The position numbers and the translations under genes are program-made. Shown piece by piece: positions 52,431 through 61,029 of a stretch of DNA of 64,000 nt. The notes beneath the pieces are model-generated. The model ran no database searches. It was not told the origin of the DNA and saw only the letters and a list, made by a program, of their open reading frames with translations. Source of the stretch: Myxococcus qinghaiensis (lineage in GTDB: Bacteria; Myxococcota; Myxococcia; Myxococcales; Myxococcaceae); the NCBI RefSeq assembly GCF_024198215.1, contig NZ_JAKCFA010000006.1:124001-188000 (forward strand), written 5' to 3'. The first letter of the stretch is position 1; the number at the start of each line of letters is the position of its first letter.

Positions 52431-53386
52431 ATCCCTCCAAGCTGCACACCTTCACCGTGGACGCCGACAAGGCGGGCCAGCGGGTGGACCTCTTCGTGGG
52501 CGAGGCGCTGGGCCTGTCGCGCGCGCGCCTCAAGCGACTCTTCGATGCGGGCGCGGTGAAGGTGAACCACCGGGCGGCGAAGAAGGGCCTGACGTTGGTG
52601 GCCGGGCAGCAGATCTCCGTGGTGGTGGAGGAGGAGACGCGCGAGGCGGTGCCGGACGAGGAGTTCCCGCTCGTCGTCTTGCACGAGGACGCCGCGCTGG
52701 TGTTCGTGGACAAGCCCGCGGGCCGGGCCTCGCATCCGCTCCAGTCGGGAGAGACGGGCACGGTGGCCAACGCGCTGGTGGCGCGCTACCCCGAGTGCGC
52801 GCAGGCGTCCGTGGACCCGCGTGAGGGTGGGCTGTGCCACCGGCTGGACGTGGAGACGTCGGGCGTGGTGCTGGCGGCGCGCTCGCGCACGGCGTGGGAG
52901 GCGGTCCGCGCGGCGTTCGGTGAGCGGGCGGTGGACAAGCGCTACCTCGCGCTGGTGACGGGGCCGTTGGTGGACGAGGGCGACATCGAGCTGCCGCTGC
53001 GCCACCACCCACGGCACCCGGACCGGGTGGAGCCCGCACCGCACGGTGCCGAGGACGCGCGCGAGGCGGTGTCGCGCTTCCGCGTGCTGGGGCGCGCGGG
53101 CGAGCACAGCCTGGTGGAGGTGCGCATCCTCACGGGGGTGTTGCATCAGGTGCGCGCGCACATGGCGGGCATTGGAGCGCCCATCGTCGGAGACACGCTC
53201 TACGGCGGGCGCGAGGCGCCGGAGCTGGGGCGCTTCTTCCTGCATGCGCGGGCGCTCGGGTTGACTCATCCGGAGACGAAGAAGCCGATGCACGTGACGA
53301 GCCCCCTGCCCCAGGAGCTGCGCGCGGAGCTGGAGCGGCTGGGATTGCAGCTGCCTCGTGGCGAGGGTGAGAGCCCGGCGAGCTGA
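52427..53386 (+). CDS. RluA-family pseudouridine synthase
   Basis: 319 residues. GTG 52427 (VNPSKLHTF) overlaps the kinase stop. An S4-like RNA-binding domain (about 15-65: '[20 protein letters not shown]', '[19 protein letters not shown]') precedes the catalytic domain (about 80-300: '[14 protein letters not shown]', '[18 protein letters not shown]' with the catalytic Asp, '[11 protein letters not shown]', '[20 protein letters not shown]'). These match RluA enzymes that isomerise uridines in rRNA or tRNA (RluC/RluD branch layout). The exact site is not assignable. Coupling to a kinase gene is unusual but may only reflect gene packing. Confidence 0.93.
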   Translation: MNPSKLHTFTVDADKAGQRVDLFVGEALGLSRARLKRLFDAGAVKVNHRAAKKGLTLVAGQQISVVVEEETREAVPDEEFPLVVLHEDAALVFVDKPAGRASHPLQSGETGTVANALVARYPECAQASVDPREGGLCHRLDVETSGVVLAARSRTAWEAVRAAFGERAVDKRYLALVTGPLVDEGDIELPLRHHPRHPDRVEPAPHGAEDAREAVSRFRVLGRAGEHSLVEVRILTGVLHQVRAHMAGIGAPIVGDTLYGGREAPELGRFFLHARALGLTHPETKKPMHVTSPLPQELRAELERLGLQLPRGEGESPAS

Positions 53387-53395
53387 GGGGGCGGG

Positions 53396-53507
53396 TTACC
53401 TCTCCAGCGTCTTGAGCATGGTGCGGACCTCGTTGGCAGACGCCCCCGAGGGCTCCAGCATGAGGACAAACGGGCCGGCGCCACTCAACATGCGCACCAG
53501 CCCATGC
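53396..53507 (-). pseudogene. Short 3' gene remnant
   Basis: The minus-strand frame ending at the stop 53396 reads GLVRMLSGAGPFVLMLEPSG then ASANEVRTMLKTLER, protein-like in composition but preceded by a stop at about 53510 and lacking a ribosome site. It looks like the C-terminal tail of a longer helical protein whose rest has been lost. Its parent family is not recognised. Confidence 0.3.
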
Positions 53508-53635
53508 GGTTAATCAGACACCTCCTGGGTCAAGGCTTCTCGGGCTCCGTGGGTTCCTGCTCCTCGGTCGCCTCGCAGTCCTCAGTCGGAATGGGGCCAC
53601 CCACACCCAACGGAGCAAGGACACTCACCCCGCCA

Positions 53636-55669
53636 TCACAGGCGCGTCACCCCAGCGGCAGCGATTCCCGCGTCGGAGACTCCCGTATCGCGCCCGGCGT
53701 CGGCGACTCCCGCGTCGGCGACTCCCGCGTCGGCGACTCCTGCGTCGCGCCCTGCGTCGGCGACTCCCGCGTCGGCGACTCCCGCGTCGCGCCCTGCGTC
53801 GGCGACTCCCGCGTCGCGCCCTGCGTCGGCGACTCCGGCGTCGGCAACTCCCGCGTCGTTCCCGGCGTCAGCGACTCCCGCGTCGCTCCCCGCATCGTGC
53901 ACGCCGCCATCCCAGCCCGCATCACTCAGCCCTCCGTCGTATCCGGCATCGACGCCCGCGTCCGTGCCGGCATCCACGCCCGCGTCGGGAGCCAGACAGA
54001 CGCCCGTGCGCTGATAGAGCGCCTGACAATGAAAGCTCTCCGGGTCACCTTCATACGTCACCTCCGGCAGCTCGGCATCCGCTCCAAACCAGTGGCGACT
54101 GCCGCGCGTGCGGAACTGACAAGTTGTGCTTCCGCCATCCGCACAGGGGCAGCTCTCCGAGACCTGCCACCCGACGAACTCGAGCAGGTCATGGTTGTCC
54201 GCGTAGGCATACCGCTGCGGCGTGGAGAGCGTCACCAGGTCCCCTGGCTCCACGTTCAGGGACGACTCGTGAGGCCCCGGATACGGCGACTGGGAATGAC
54301 TGGCACACGCCATCAACGGGTCGCCGTTGGGTCCCTCCGTGAGCGTGGTGATGTTCCCCTCCACATCCGTGCGCTCGATGGAGAAGCTCGCACAGAGCGG
54401 TGCGGTGAAAGGTGACGTGCAGGAGCTCTCTCCATAGCCTCGCGCGGCGACGACGATGGGCGCGATGCTGACCCCGAGCGCCACCACTCCCGTCGTTCCA
54501 TCCACGCACTTCTGCGCCCCGGGCATGAACCCCGCCGCGCCCGTCCCCTGGCGCTTCTTCGTCAGGTCCGTCAAGTCGGTTAACGTGGAGCAGCCCAGCT
54601 TCCACGGCGTGGAGCAGCAGCATTGGATCGCCTTGATGTGGTTGTCATAGAGCGTGTGGAACTCCGCCTTCGTGGCGGGGAGGACTTCCGGCATCCAGTG
54701 ACTCTTCGGCCACATGCCATTCGCCGCGTTGCGCCCGGGAATGGGCTTCTTGTCGACGGACTTGGGGAGCCAATCCGAGCACGTGTTCTTCGTGCCGATG
54801 CGGTGACAGGCGGTGCACTCCTGATTGCGGACATCCCCAGCACCATCCTTCACCCGCGCCGTGGTGACTGTCTCCGGCTTGGGCCAGCCACTCCCTCCGT
54901 TCGTGAGATAGGCCTCTTCGACGAGCTTGTACTTCCCCTTCTTGAAGCCCGTGGGCAGCCCATCCGCGCTCGCCGCCACCTGGTCGATGTAGGGCGAGTG
55001 CATCCAGGGGTCACTGTCATGGCACTTCGAGCAGTGCAGACTGGAGTTGTCCCGGAGTCGCTGGGGGCTGATGTAGAACGCCTTGGCCGCGGTGGCGGCG
55101 GTGCGCTCCGCCACATCCGCGGAGGCCGGGTCCGCCATCGGGTTGGGCACGTTCTTGCCATTGAGGTCCGGCCCCGAGCCACTCAACGCCTGGAAGTAGC
55201 ACGTGGCTCCTGACGTCTTGTTGGCGACGACGATGGCGACGTCCTGAAAGCTCTCCGACGTGTCCAGCCCCGCCTTGTAGCGGCGACAGATGACCCGCGC
55301 CTCGGTGTTCGGATTGCTCGTCTTCAGCTTCAAGAGGCGTGCGTTGTCGACGCAGTACTTCCCTCCCAAATCGAGCCACACCGGCTTGTCGCAGTCCGCG
55401 CCGTCGGGCGTGTTGGTGGTGTGCAGCAGCGTCCCGTCCCGGCAGTTGAACGTGGCGTCCGTCAGTCGCCCCAGCTCCGCGCGACACGATGCGGCGTACT
55501 CGGTGATGTTGCTGCCATCCACCAACCCCCGGCCCTGTCGCTCCAGGACGACGCCCTCGAGTGGCTCGGGAAGCTCCTCCGCCCCTCCTCCCGTGCAGCC
55601 CAGGAACACGGAGGAGAAGACGAACAACACACCGGCAACGGCAGACGTCGCTGCACGACACGCTCGCAT
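53636..55669 (-). CDS. Exported diheme cytochrome-c-like lipoprotein with Asp-Ala-Gly repeat tail
   Basis: 677 residues from ATG 55669 (GGGAG upstream). The signal ends 'FSSVFLGC' (lipobox). Two heme-binding CxxCH motifs are visible, 'LHCSKCHDSDPWMHSP' and 'QECTACHRIGTKNTC', about 75 residues apart; many other cysteines ('AIQCCCSTPWKLGC', 'SESCPCADGG') suggest disulfides. The last 115 or so residues are 'DAGVDAGTDAG' repeats that end without an anchor. Cytochrome-type surface lipoproteins with Asp-rich linkers are common in myxobacteria, but this full arrangement has no role I can name. It converges on rluA and has no redox neighbour. Confidence 0.82.
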   Translation of the reverse strand: MRACRAATSAVAGVLFVFSSVFLGCTGGGAEELPEPLEGVVLERQGRGLVDGSNITEYAASCRAELGRLTDATFNCRDGTLLHTTNTPDGADCDKPVWLDLGGKYCVDNARLLKLKTSNPNTEARVICRRYKAGLDTSESFQDVAIVVANKTSGATCYFQALSGSGPDLNGKNVPNPMADPASADVAERTAATAAKAFYISPQRLRDNSSLHCSKCHDSDPWMHSPYIDQVAASADGLPTGFKKGKYKLVEEAYLTNGGSGWPKPETVTTARVKDGAGDVRNQECTACHRIGTKNTCSDWLPKSVDKKPIPGRNAANGMWPKSHWMPEVLPATKAEFHTLYDNHIKAIQCCCSTPWKLGCSTLTDLTDLTKKRQGTGAAGFMPGAQKCVDGTTGVVALGVSIAPIVVAARGYGESSCTSPFTAPLCASFSIERTDVEGNITTLTEGPNGDPLMACASHSQSPYPGPHESSLNVEPGDLVTLSTPQRYAYADNHDLLEFVGWQVSESCPCADGGSTTCQFRTRGSRHWFGADAELPEVTYEGDPESFHCQALYQRTGVCLAPDAGVDAGTDAGVDAGYDGGLSDAGWDGGVHDAGSDAGVADAGNDAGVADAGVADAGRDAGVADAGRDAGVADAGVADAGRDAGVADAGVADAGVADAGRDTGVSDAGIAAAGVTRL
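53690..53905 (-). repeat. Short tandem repeat encoding DAG-type tail
   Basis: Units of 15 to 18 bases around GCGTCGGCGACTCCC are repeated more than ten times with small variations, always in multiples of three. On the minus strand they encode DAGVADAG and DAGRDAGVADAG. Both strands show open frames because of the repeat, so only the cytochrome-like gene is taken as real. Confidence 0.75.
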
Positions 55670-55790
55670 GAGGGCTCCCAGGGGTGAGAGCCGGATTCAA
55701 GCAGAAAGCAGGAACGCGTCGCCCGCACCGGAGACGCTCTGGCGACGGGACTGTCAGCGAGCGGACCCGCCGCGCCGCATCCGAGCGGCG

Positions 55791-56204
55791 CTATTCGCCC
55801 ATCACCTTCACGATGACGCGCTTGCGACGCTGTCCGTCAAACTCCGCGTAGAACACCTGCTGCCACGGCCCCAGGTCCAGCTTCCCGGTGGTGATGGGGA
55901 TGATGACCTGATGGTGGACCAGCATCGACTTGAGGTGCGCGTCGCCGTTGTCCTCTCCGGTGCCATGGTGGCGGTAGTCAGGCCCGAACGGCGCGAGCTT
56001 CTGGAGCCACTCCCAGATGTCTTCATGGAGGCCGGACTCGTCATCGTTGACGAAGACGCCCGCGGTGATGTGCATGGCGGAGACCAGGACCATGCCCTCC
56101 TGGATGCCACTCTTGCGAACCAGCGAGGCCACGGTGTCGGTGAGGCGGACCAGCTCGCGCCGCTCTTTCGTCTCGAACCACAGGTACTCGGTCAGGGTCT
56201 TCAT
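55791..56204 (-). CDS. YjbQ-family protein (secondary thiamine-phosphate synthase enzyme family)
   Basis: 137 residues from ATG 56204; longer in-frame starts to 56330 overlap the divergent terpene synthase region. It has the family pattern '[20 protein letters not shown]', '[20 protein letters not shown]', '[20 protein letters not shown]', '[20 protein letters not shown]'. The conserved His and Asp residues (MHIT, NGDAHLK) are present. E. coli YjbQ has weak thiamine-phosphate synthase activity in vitro, but the physiological role is unclear, so the name is family-based only. Confidence 0.9.
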   Translation of the reverse strand: MKTLTEYLWFETKERRELVRLTDTVASLVRKSGIQEGMVLVSAMHITAGVFVNDDESGLHEDIWEWLQKLAPFGPDYRHHGTGEDNGDAHLKSMLVHHQVIIPITTGKLDLGPWQQVFYAEFDGQRRKRVIVKVMGE

Positions 56205-56448
56205 GCCCTGCAGGATAGACGCCTGCGGGCTCAGCGGAACAGTCCTCCTCCCCCGCAATGCCTCTCTCGCCCGACAGCAACGACGACAAATACATACAAC
56301 GTTGCGCAAGCCCTCCGGCGTCTCCATCATACAAATGACATCCTTCTTCGGCGCCCCCCCCGCGCAGGCACGGCATTCGCGACGCGCGAATCCGGCCCGA
56401 CGTCACGAACTCGTGCGGACTCATGCCGAGAGCCATGGGAGGTACACC

Positions 56449-57459
56449 GTGCTCGAGAATCGCTCCGCCCAACTGGAACAGCTCCGAATTCCCACCATCA
56501 CCTTCCCCTGGGCTGGCGAGTGCGCACCCGACGTCGAGCCCCTGGAGCAGGAAGCCAGGCAGTGGGCGGCGAGGCACGGCCTCATCCCCTCCGAGCAGTA
56601 TCTGGCACGCATCACGCGGACGAAGTACGGCTGGCTCGCGGCCCGTTGCTATCCGCACGCCGACCGGGAGCTGCTTCAAATCATCGCGGATTACTTCACC
56701 TGGTTCTTCATCACCGACGACCTCTTCGTGGACCGGGTGGAGACCATCAGTCGCGAGACACTCCCGAACCTCACGGCGATGCTGGACGTCCTGGACCACA
56801 ATCGCCTGGGTGCTTCGCCCGTCTTTGGCGAGACGGCGTGGCTGGAAATCTGCCAGCGACTGCGCCACCGACTCTCCGGGGAGCACTTCGAGCGTTTCGC
56901 CCATGGCATGCGGATGTGGGCCTCCACCGCCGGACTTCAAATCGTGAGCCACCTCGTGGAGGAGCCCTCTTCCGCCATCCGGCCGTATGAGGCGATTCGC
57001 CGCTACACCAGCGGAATGAACCCCTGCATCGACTTGATCGACACCGCCAATGCGGGGCCGCTCCCCGCGGACGAGTTCCACCGCCCCGAAGTCCTCGGCC
57101 TGCGCCTGCACACCAACAACGTCGTCTGCTGGAGCAACGACATGCAGAGCCTGCCCATGGAGGCACGGCAACCCGGGCAGTACCGCAACATGGTCATCCT
57201 CCATGCCGCCCAGGGGCACACGCTCCAGGAGGGCATCGACTACACCTTCGAGAAGGTCCGCGCGGAGATTGACGCGTTCCAACAGGAAGCCAGCCAGGTG
57301 GAGCCCCACGCCAGCAAGAGGCTCCGAGGCTTCATCACCGGGATGCGCGAATGGATGCGGGGCTATCAGGACTGGGTGGACCTGGACACACAGCGCTACT
57401 CCCAGCAGTTCCTGGAGCAGGACGCCAACGACAGCGGCGTGCTCCACGCGTCGGGGTGA
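56449..57459 (+). CDS. Class I terpene synthase (bacterial sesquiterpene cyclase-like)
   Basis: 336 residues; GTG 56449 has GGGAGG six bases upstream and gives the usual family length, while ATG 56335 would add 38 residues without domain similarity. The aspartate-rich motif DDLFVD is at residues 90-95. The NSE triad is N230-D231, S234 and E238 ('NDMQSLPME'). The effector Arg ('RRYTSGM') lies 46 residues before it and the 'RY' pair is near the end ('TQRYSQ'). These bind the magnesium cluster and diphosphate of farnesyl or geranyl diphosphate. No P450, methyltransferase or prenyl synthase is beside it, so it is a stand-alone cyclase; product unknown. The M23 peptidase gene starts 33 bases after the stop. 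Confidence 0.93.
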   Translation: MLENRSAQLEQLRIPTITFPWAGECAPDVEPLEQEARQWAARHGLIPSEQYLARITRTKYGWLAARCYPHADRELLQIIADYFTWFFITDDLFVDRVETISRETLPNLTAMLDVLDHNRLGASPVFGETAWLEICQRLRHRLSGEHFERFAHGMRMWASTAGLQIVSHLVEEPSSAIRPYEAIRRYTSGMNPCIDLIDTANAGPLPADEFHRPEVLGLRLHTNNVVCWSNDMQSLPMEARQPGQYRNMVILHAAQGHTLQEGIDYTFEKVRAEIDAFQQEASQVEPHASKRLRGFITGMREWMRGYQDWVDLDTQRYSQQFLEQDANDSGVLHASG

Positions 57460-57491
57460 GGGGATTCGCCGGCGAGTTTCGTTGGGGGGGC

Positions 57492-59297
57492 ATGACGTCA
57501 CGTAAACCCTGGTCCTTGCCCCTGCTGTCCGCCGTGCTCCTCTCCGCCTGTGGCGGTCCACCCGAGGCCTCGACTCCCCTCCCTGAAGGGACCCAGGAGC
57601 AGCCCGCGCTGGTAAGCGACATCGCGGACGCCTGCGTGACTCCGGACACCACCGGCCCTGAGTCCCTGTCGACAGCGTCAGGAGGCGCGCTGGAGGAGTG
57701 GCGCGAGGCCATCAACGCCCTTCCCGCCTCCGCGCTGCGCACGGACCTCCAGGGGCGGCTCTTGACGCACCTGCGGGGCCCCTCCACCGCGTTCCCCGTC
57801 GCGGCGGACGCCCAGGCGTTCCTGCGCGGCATCCGCGCGCCCCTCCCGCTGCGGCTGCCCTTCACCGCGAACTCGCCGGTCATCTCCGGCACCGAAGTCA
57901 GACTGGGCCACGGCTGGCGCTACAACGGCGGCGGCATCCACCGAGGGCTCGACATCAGCCGCGCCAACACGCCGGCGGACAAGGACTCCAGCTTCGACGT
58001 GCTGGCCATCGCCGAAGGCAAGGTCATCGGCATCTACTTCGACGGCCCGCCGGGGGGTGGCGGCAACACCATCGTCATCGAGCACACCGGCGCCAACGGC
58101 AAGAAGCTCTACAGCTTCTACATGCACCTGCGAGACGGCCGCGCCCATGACGTGGCCGCCGTCAAGGCGATGACGTGCCCCTCCGGGGACGACGAGTGTG
58201 CGCGCTACCAGCTGATGGCGCACAACTATCCCAACCACCCCTCCTGGGGCACGGAGGCGGATGCCATCCCCGTCACCCTGGGCCAGTGGGTCTCCAGCGG
58301 GCAGAAGATCGCCAAATCCGGCAACACACTCACGCCCGGCTCGCTCGCCGCGGACGGCAAGCCCGCGAGCAATCACGCCAACAATCACTTGCATGTCTAC
58401 ATCGGCATGCCCATGCCGACCCAGCCGCTGGTGGCCGTGGAGGTGGACCCCTTCGGTGTCTACGAGAAGGTCTCCACCGGCTGCTACACCGGCTTCCAGG
58501 ACACCTTCTATCCGCGCCTGTGGATGCCCCACTACCCGGACTTCCACGGCGCCACGTGGGAGACCTTCACCGAGCAGCCCGAGTACTACCGGGGCATGAG
58601 CTACCGCCCGGAGACGCTGACCTTCTACGAGCAGGACTCCGTGCTGCGCGTCGCGGGCTCCTACCAGTACTCCACCGACACCGCCTTCGGTGTGCAGGCG
58701 GGCCTGGACAGCGCAGGGTTCAACACGCAGGTGGACCTGTGGCGGCAATCCAATTACGTGCCTCGGGAGACCCGCATCCGCATCAACTCCTCCGGTCAGG
58801 CTCGCTACAACACGACGTACGGCAAGCTGCGCGCGGGGGAGCAGGCCCACTTCGAGCATCGGCTGACGCAGGCGAGCCTGGACTCGTTCTACCAGGTGTA
58901 TGTGCTGAACCTGGGCTGGCGCGTGGAGGACTTCTTCCCGTACCGGGAGAATGGCGTGCAGTACTACGCCGTCCTCTTCAGCAGCCATGACCTGGACGTG
59001 CGTTACCTGCGCTACGGGCTGTCAGAGGCCCAGGCGGTGTCGGAGCTGGCCGCGCTCCCTGGGCAGGGAATGCACGTGGAGAACCTGGTCGCCGACCCGA
59101 CGCACAATCCGCCGCGCTTCTCGTACACCGCCAACAACGCCAGCGGTTGCCTGACGCACGCCTACGTGGACGCCGCCATGTCCCAGTACCAGTCGCTCCA
59201 TGGGACGGAGTCGGCCCAGGGCTACCGGATGAAGAAGCTCCAGATCTACAACAACGGCGCGTCCTTCACGGCCGTGTTCGGCAAGAACTGTCCTTGA
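57492..59297 (+). CDS. M23-family metallopeptidase lipoprotein with C-terminal tandem repeat domain
   Basis: 601 residues from ATG 57492. Signal 'LPLLSAVLLSACGGPP' (lipobox LSAC). The M23 (lysostaphin-type) domain at about 125-330 has the zinc ligands 'GIHRGLDIS' (HxxxD) and 'NHLHVYIG' (HxH). The sequence between them is longer than usual, with extra loops and cysteines ('AMTCPSGDDECARYQ'). The C-terminal 230 residues include 'YYRGMSYRPETLTFYEQDSV' and 'PRETRIRINSSGQARYNTTY', which resemble bacterial tandem repeat (BTRD1-like) units. Substrate probably peptidoglycan cross-bridges of the cell or of prey; the latter is inference. Starts 32 bases after the terpene synthase. Confidence 0.85.
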   Translation: MTSRKPWSLPLLSAVLLSACGGPPEASTPLPEGTQEQPALVSDIADACVTPDTTGPESLSTASGGALEEWREAINALPASALRTDLQGRLLTHLRGPSTAFPVAADAQAFLRGIRAPLPLRLPFTANSPVISGTEVRLGHGWRYNGGGIHRGLDISRANTPADKDSSFDVLAIAEGKVIGIYFDGPPGGGGNTIVIEHTGANGKKLYSFYMHLRDGRAHDVAAVKAMTCPSGDDECARYQLMAHNYPNHPSWGTEADAIPVTLGQWVSSGQKIAKSGNTLTPGSLAADGKPASNHANNHLHVYIGMPMPTQPLVAVEVDPFGVYEKVSTGCYTGFQDTFYPRLWMPHYPDFHGATWETFTEQPEYYRGMSYRPETLTFYEQDSVLRVAGSYQYSTDTAFGVQAGLDSAGFNTQVDLWRQSNYVPRETRIRINSSGQARYNTTYGKLRAGEQAHFEHRLTQASLDSFYQVYVLNLGWRVEDFFPYRENGVQYYAVLFSSHDLDVRYLRYGLSEAQAVSELAALPGQGMHVENLVADPTHNPPRFSYTANNASGCLTHAYVDAAMSQYQSLHGTESAQGYRMKKLQIYNNGASFTAVFGKNCP

Positions 59298-59340
59298 GCT
59301 TCGAGTGCCCAGGACACCGGGCCGCTGGAAGGAGACCGAC

Positions 59341-59368
59341 GGCCCGCGGAGGTGCTGCTCCGCGGGCC
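59341..59368. terminator. Perfect 11-bp hairpin between convergent genes
   Basis: GGCCCGCGGAG (59341-59351) and CTCCGCGGGCC (59358-59368) form a perfect stem with loop GTGCTG, between the M23 gene stop (59297) and the opposing lipoprotein stop (59381). It can serve both. Confidence 0.7.
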
Positions 59369-59380
59369 TGAAAGCCGTCT

Positions 59381-59989
59381 TCAGTAGGCGTAGTAGACGG
59401 GCGGCGTGGTGCTGGTGAAGTAGTTGTAATACGTGGCCACGTAGTTGCTGCCGCTCCCCGTCTCGCCCGGGAGCGGGCCCGTCTTCGTGCCGTAGACGAC
59501 CAGCGTGGCGCCGGCGTCCGTCTTGTCCAGGTTGCAGACCGGGACGTTGCCCGCGCCGAAGTTCACCACGATGGTGTCGTCACGCACCTTCGCGAGCGTG
59601 GCCGCGTCGATGTGGTTCACCCTGCACTGCGTGTTGGCGCTACCGCTCGGGGAGCCTTTCGTCGAGTAGGCCGTCGCCAGGCCCACGCCCGTCCCCAGCA
59701 CGGCGATGTGCGGCGTGTTGTAGGAGCGGCCCAGTTCCACGCTGCCCGCGGCATACGGACACGTGCCCGAGGCGGAGCGCGTCAGGGTGATGGCATAGCG
59801 CGGAGGCAGCTCTCCAGGAATGATGGCCGAGGAGATGGTGAACGAACAGCCTCCGAAGGAGCTGGTGGTCAGCGCGGCCTGCTGCTCGTCCAGCGAGTCC
59901 TGCGGCGCGGAGCCTTCGGGAAGACCTCCACCACAGGCGGAGAGAGACACAGCGGCGCAAGCCAAGGCAAGACGCTTGAAGACAGTCAT
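59381..59989 (-). CDS. Hypothetical lipoprotein
   Basis: 202 residues from ATG 59989. Signal 'FKRLALACAAVSLSACGGG' has an LSAC lipobox. The mature part starts with an Asp/Glu/Gln-rich linker and continues with a beta-like domain containing 'SYNTPHIAVLGTGVGLATAY', four cysteines and Gly/Ser/Tyr-rich ends ('SNYVATYYNYFTSTTPP', 'VYYAY'). No known family. The next gene upstream (60213-60500) is on the same strand but a 223-base gap suggests separate promoters. Confidence 0.72.
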   Translation of the reverse strand: MTVFKRLALACAAVSLSACGGGLPEGSAPQDSLDEQQAALTTSSFGGCSFTISSAIIPGELPPRYAITLTRSASGTCPYAAGSVELGRSYNTPHIAVLGTGVGLATAYSTKGSPSGSANTQCRVNHIDAATLAKVRDDTIVVNFGAGNVPVCNLDKTDAGATLVVYGTKTGPLPGETGSGSNYVATYYNYFTSTTPPVYYAY

Positions 59990-60212
59990 GGTGAACGACT
60001 CCGTTGGGGAAAAGGCACGTGACTCTATCGCTCTCCCGCAACGGCTCACAACACAGACCGTCGAAGCAGAATGCAACACACCGGCGCCATAATTTGCCAG
60101 CGCCAGCTCTCATCTCCAGGCGTCGAGAAGCACCAGGTGTCTCGTTTGACCACCGCCAGGGCTCGCGGGTCATGCGCGCTCCAGGCCCACGCCGGAGCGC
60201 GTCATGCGCGGC

Positions 60213-60500
60213 TCAATTCCTGTAGCAGTACGGCAGGTTTCCCAAGGAGCAGTCCTCGGGACATTCCTGCATGGTCTCCCAGCAGCAGAGGTGGTCGCCG
60301 CAAACGGGTGGGCAATCCTGGGGACAGCCCACCTTCTCGCTGACGACGCAGATGCCATCTCCGCAGACGCGAGGAGGAAGCCCCGTGGAGCTGACCTCGG
60401 CCTCCAACTCGGACTCTTCCGCGACCTCGACGAGTTCGGGGCCACAGCCCAGCAGACCGCCCAACAGCAAAGCACCCAGGAAAACCCAGACAGGCCTCAT
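60213..60500 (-). CDS. Small Cys-rich lipoprotein with CGDG-type repeats
   Basis: 95 residues from ATG 60500 (AAAGGAG seven bases upstream). Lipobox 'LGGLLGC'. After an acidic linker come two copies of a 'CGDGICVVSEKVGCPQDC' and 'CGDHLCCWETMQECPEDC' pattern, each with four or five Cys and an acidic residue before the last CP.DC. Repeats of this kind occur in many secreted myxobacterial proteins and look like small disulfide-bonded, possibly calcium-binding, modules. Function unknown. Confidence 0.8.
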   Translation of the reverse strand: MRPVWVFLGALLLGGLLGCGPELVEVAEESELEAEVSSTGLPPRVCGDGICVVSEKVGCPQDCPPVCGDHLCCWETMQECPEDCSLGNLPYCYRN

Positions 60501-60651
60501 GCCGACACTCCTTTCACCGCGCGTCAAAGATAGACCTGGGAGTCTGCCCTTCCCACACGCCGGCTGAAAGCCGTCAACTTGGACCTCATCCCCGCGCTCG
60601 GCGCCCGCGCCACGCCGGCCCGCTCGCGCCAACCACCGCACCCAGGGACCC

Positions 60652-60840
60652 TTCCGGTCCACGAGGGCCCGGGCCACCACCACGCCGACAGACCTCCCGT
60701 TCCACATGGGGCCCAGGGTCCGCCTCCGCGCTGACAACCCTCTCCGTTCCACATGGGGCCCATGGTCCGCGTCCGCGCTGACAGCCTGCTTCGCTCCACA
60801 TGGGGCCGTGGTCCGTCTCCACGCAGACGGCCTCCCTTCC
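60652..60840. repeat. 47-bp tandem repeat array
   Basis: The core GTTCCACATGGGGCC starts at 60699 and 60746, and GCTCCACATGGGGCC at 60793, exactly 47 bases apart, each followed by GGTCCGCxTCCGCGCTGACA-like sequence. A degenerate copy is at 60652 (GGTCCACGAGGGCCC). The array lies between the Cys-rich lipoprotein and rpsD genes and has no open frame with a start. Confidence 0.75.
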
Positions 60841-60963
60841 GCTCCGCGTCGGCTCCGGCATCCCCCTCCCTACGGCTCGCGGGAGACACCCTCCGTGAGC
60901 CCGCTGCGCACCGAACTCGCACGGTGGGCTTGACCCGAGGCCTCGGTTCACGGTACTGATCCT

Positions 60964-60984
60964 GATATTGATAGTGATTATCAA
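60964..60984 (+). promoter_or_regulatory. Fur/Zur-like box upstream of rpsD
   Basis: GATATTGATAGTGATTATC (60964-60982) matches the classical 19-base Fur box GATAATGATAATCATTATC at 16 positions by my count. It contains the perfect inverted repeat TTGATA-GTGAT-TATCAA (60968-60984). It lies in an AT-rich island (60955-60990) within very GC-rich DNA, 45 bases from the GTG start of rpsD. Fur and Zur sites are similar, so the metal cannot be decided. Confidence 0.6.
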
Positions 60985-61029
60985 TTTCAACTGAGCTCGA
61001 CAGCATCGAGCCGGATACGGAGGGAAGAC

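Larger units (their letters stand above)
60501..61029. other. 529-bp intergenic region with tandem repeats and rpsD promoter
   Basis: No supported gene. About 60652-60840 is a 47-bp tandem repeat array. The last 75 bases carry a Fur/Zur-like box and the rpsD ribosome site. Open frames crossing the repeats are Arg/Gly/Pro-rich and lack start sites. Confidence 0.55.

Noticed and set aside
53690-53905. Short repeats that look array-like (CRISPR-like at first sight)
   Set aside because: Units are 15-18 bases without unique spacers and encode the DAG tail of the cytochrome-like protein.
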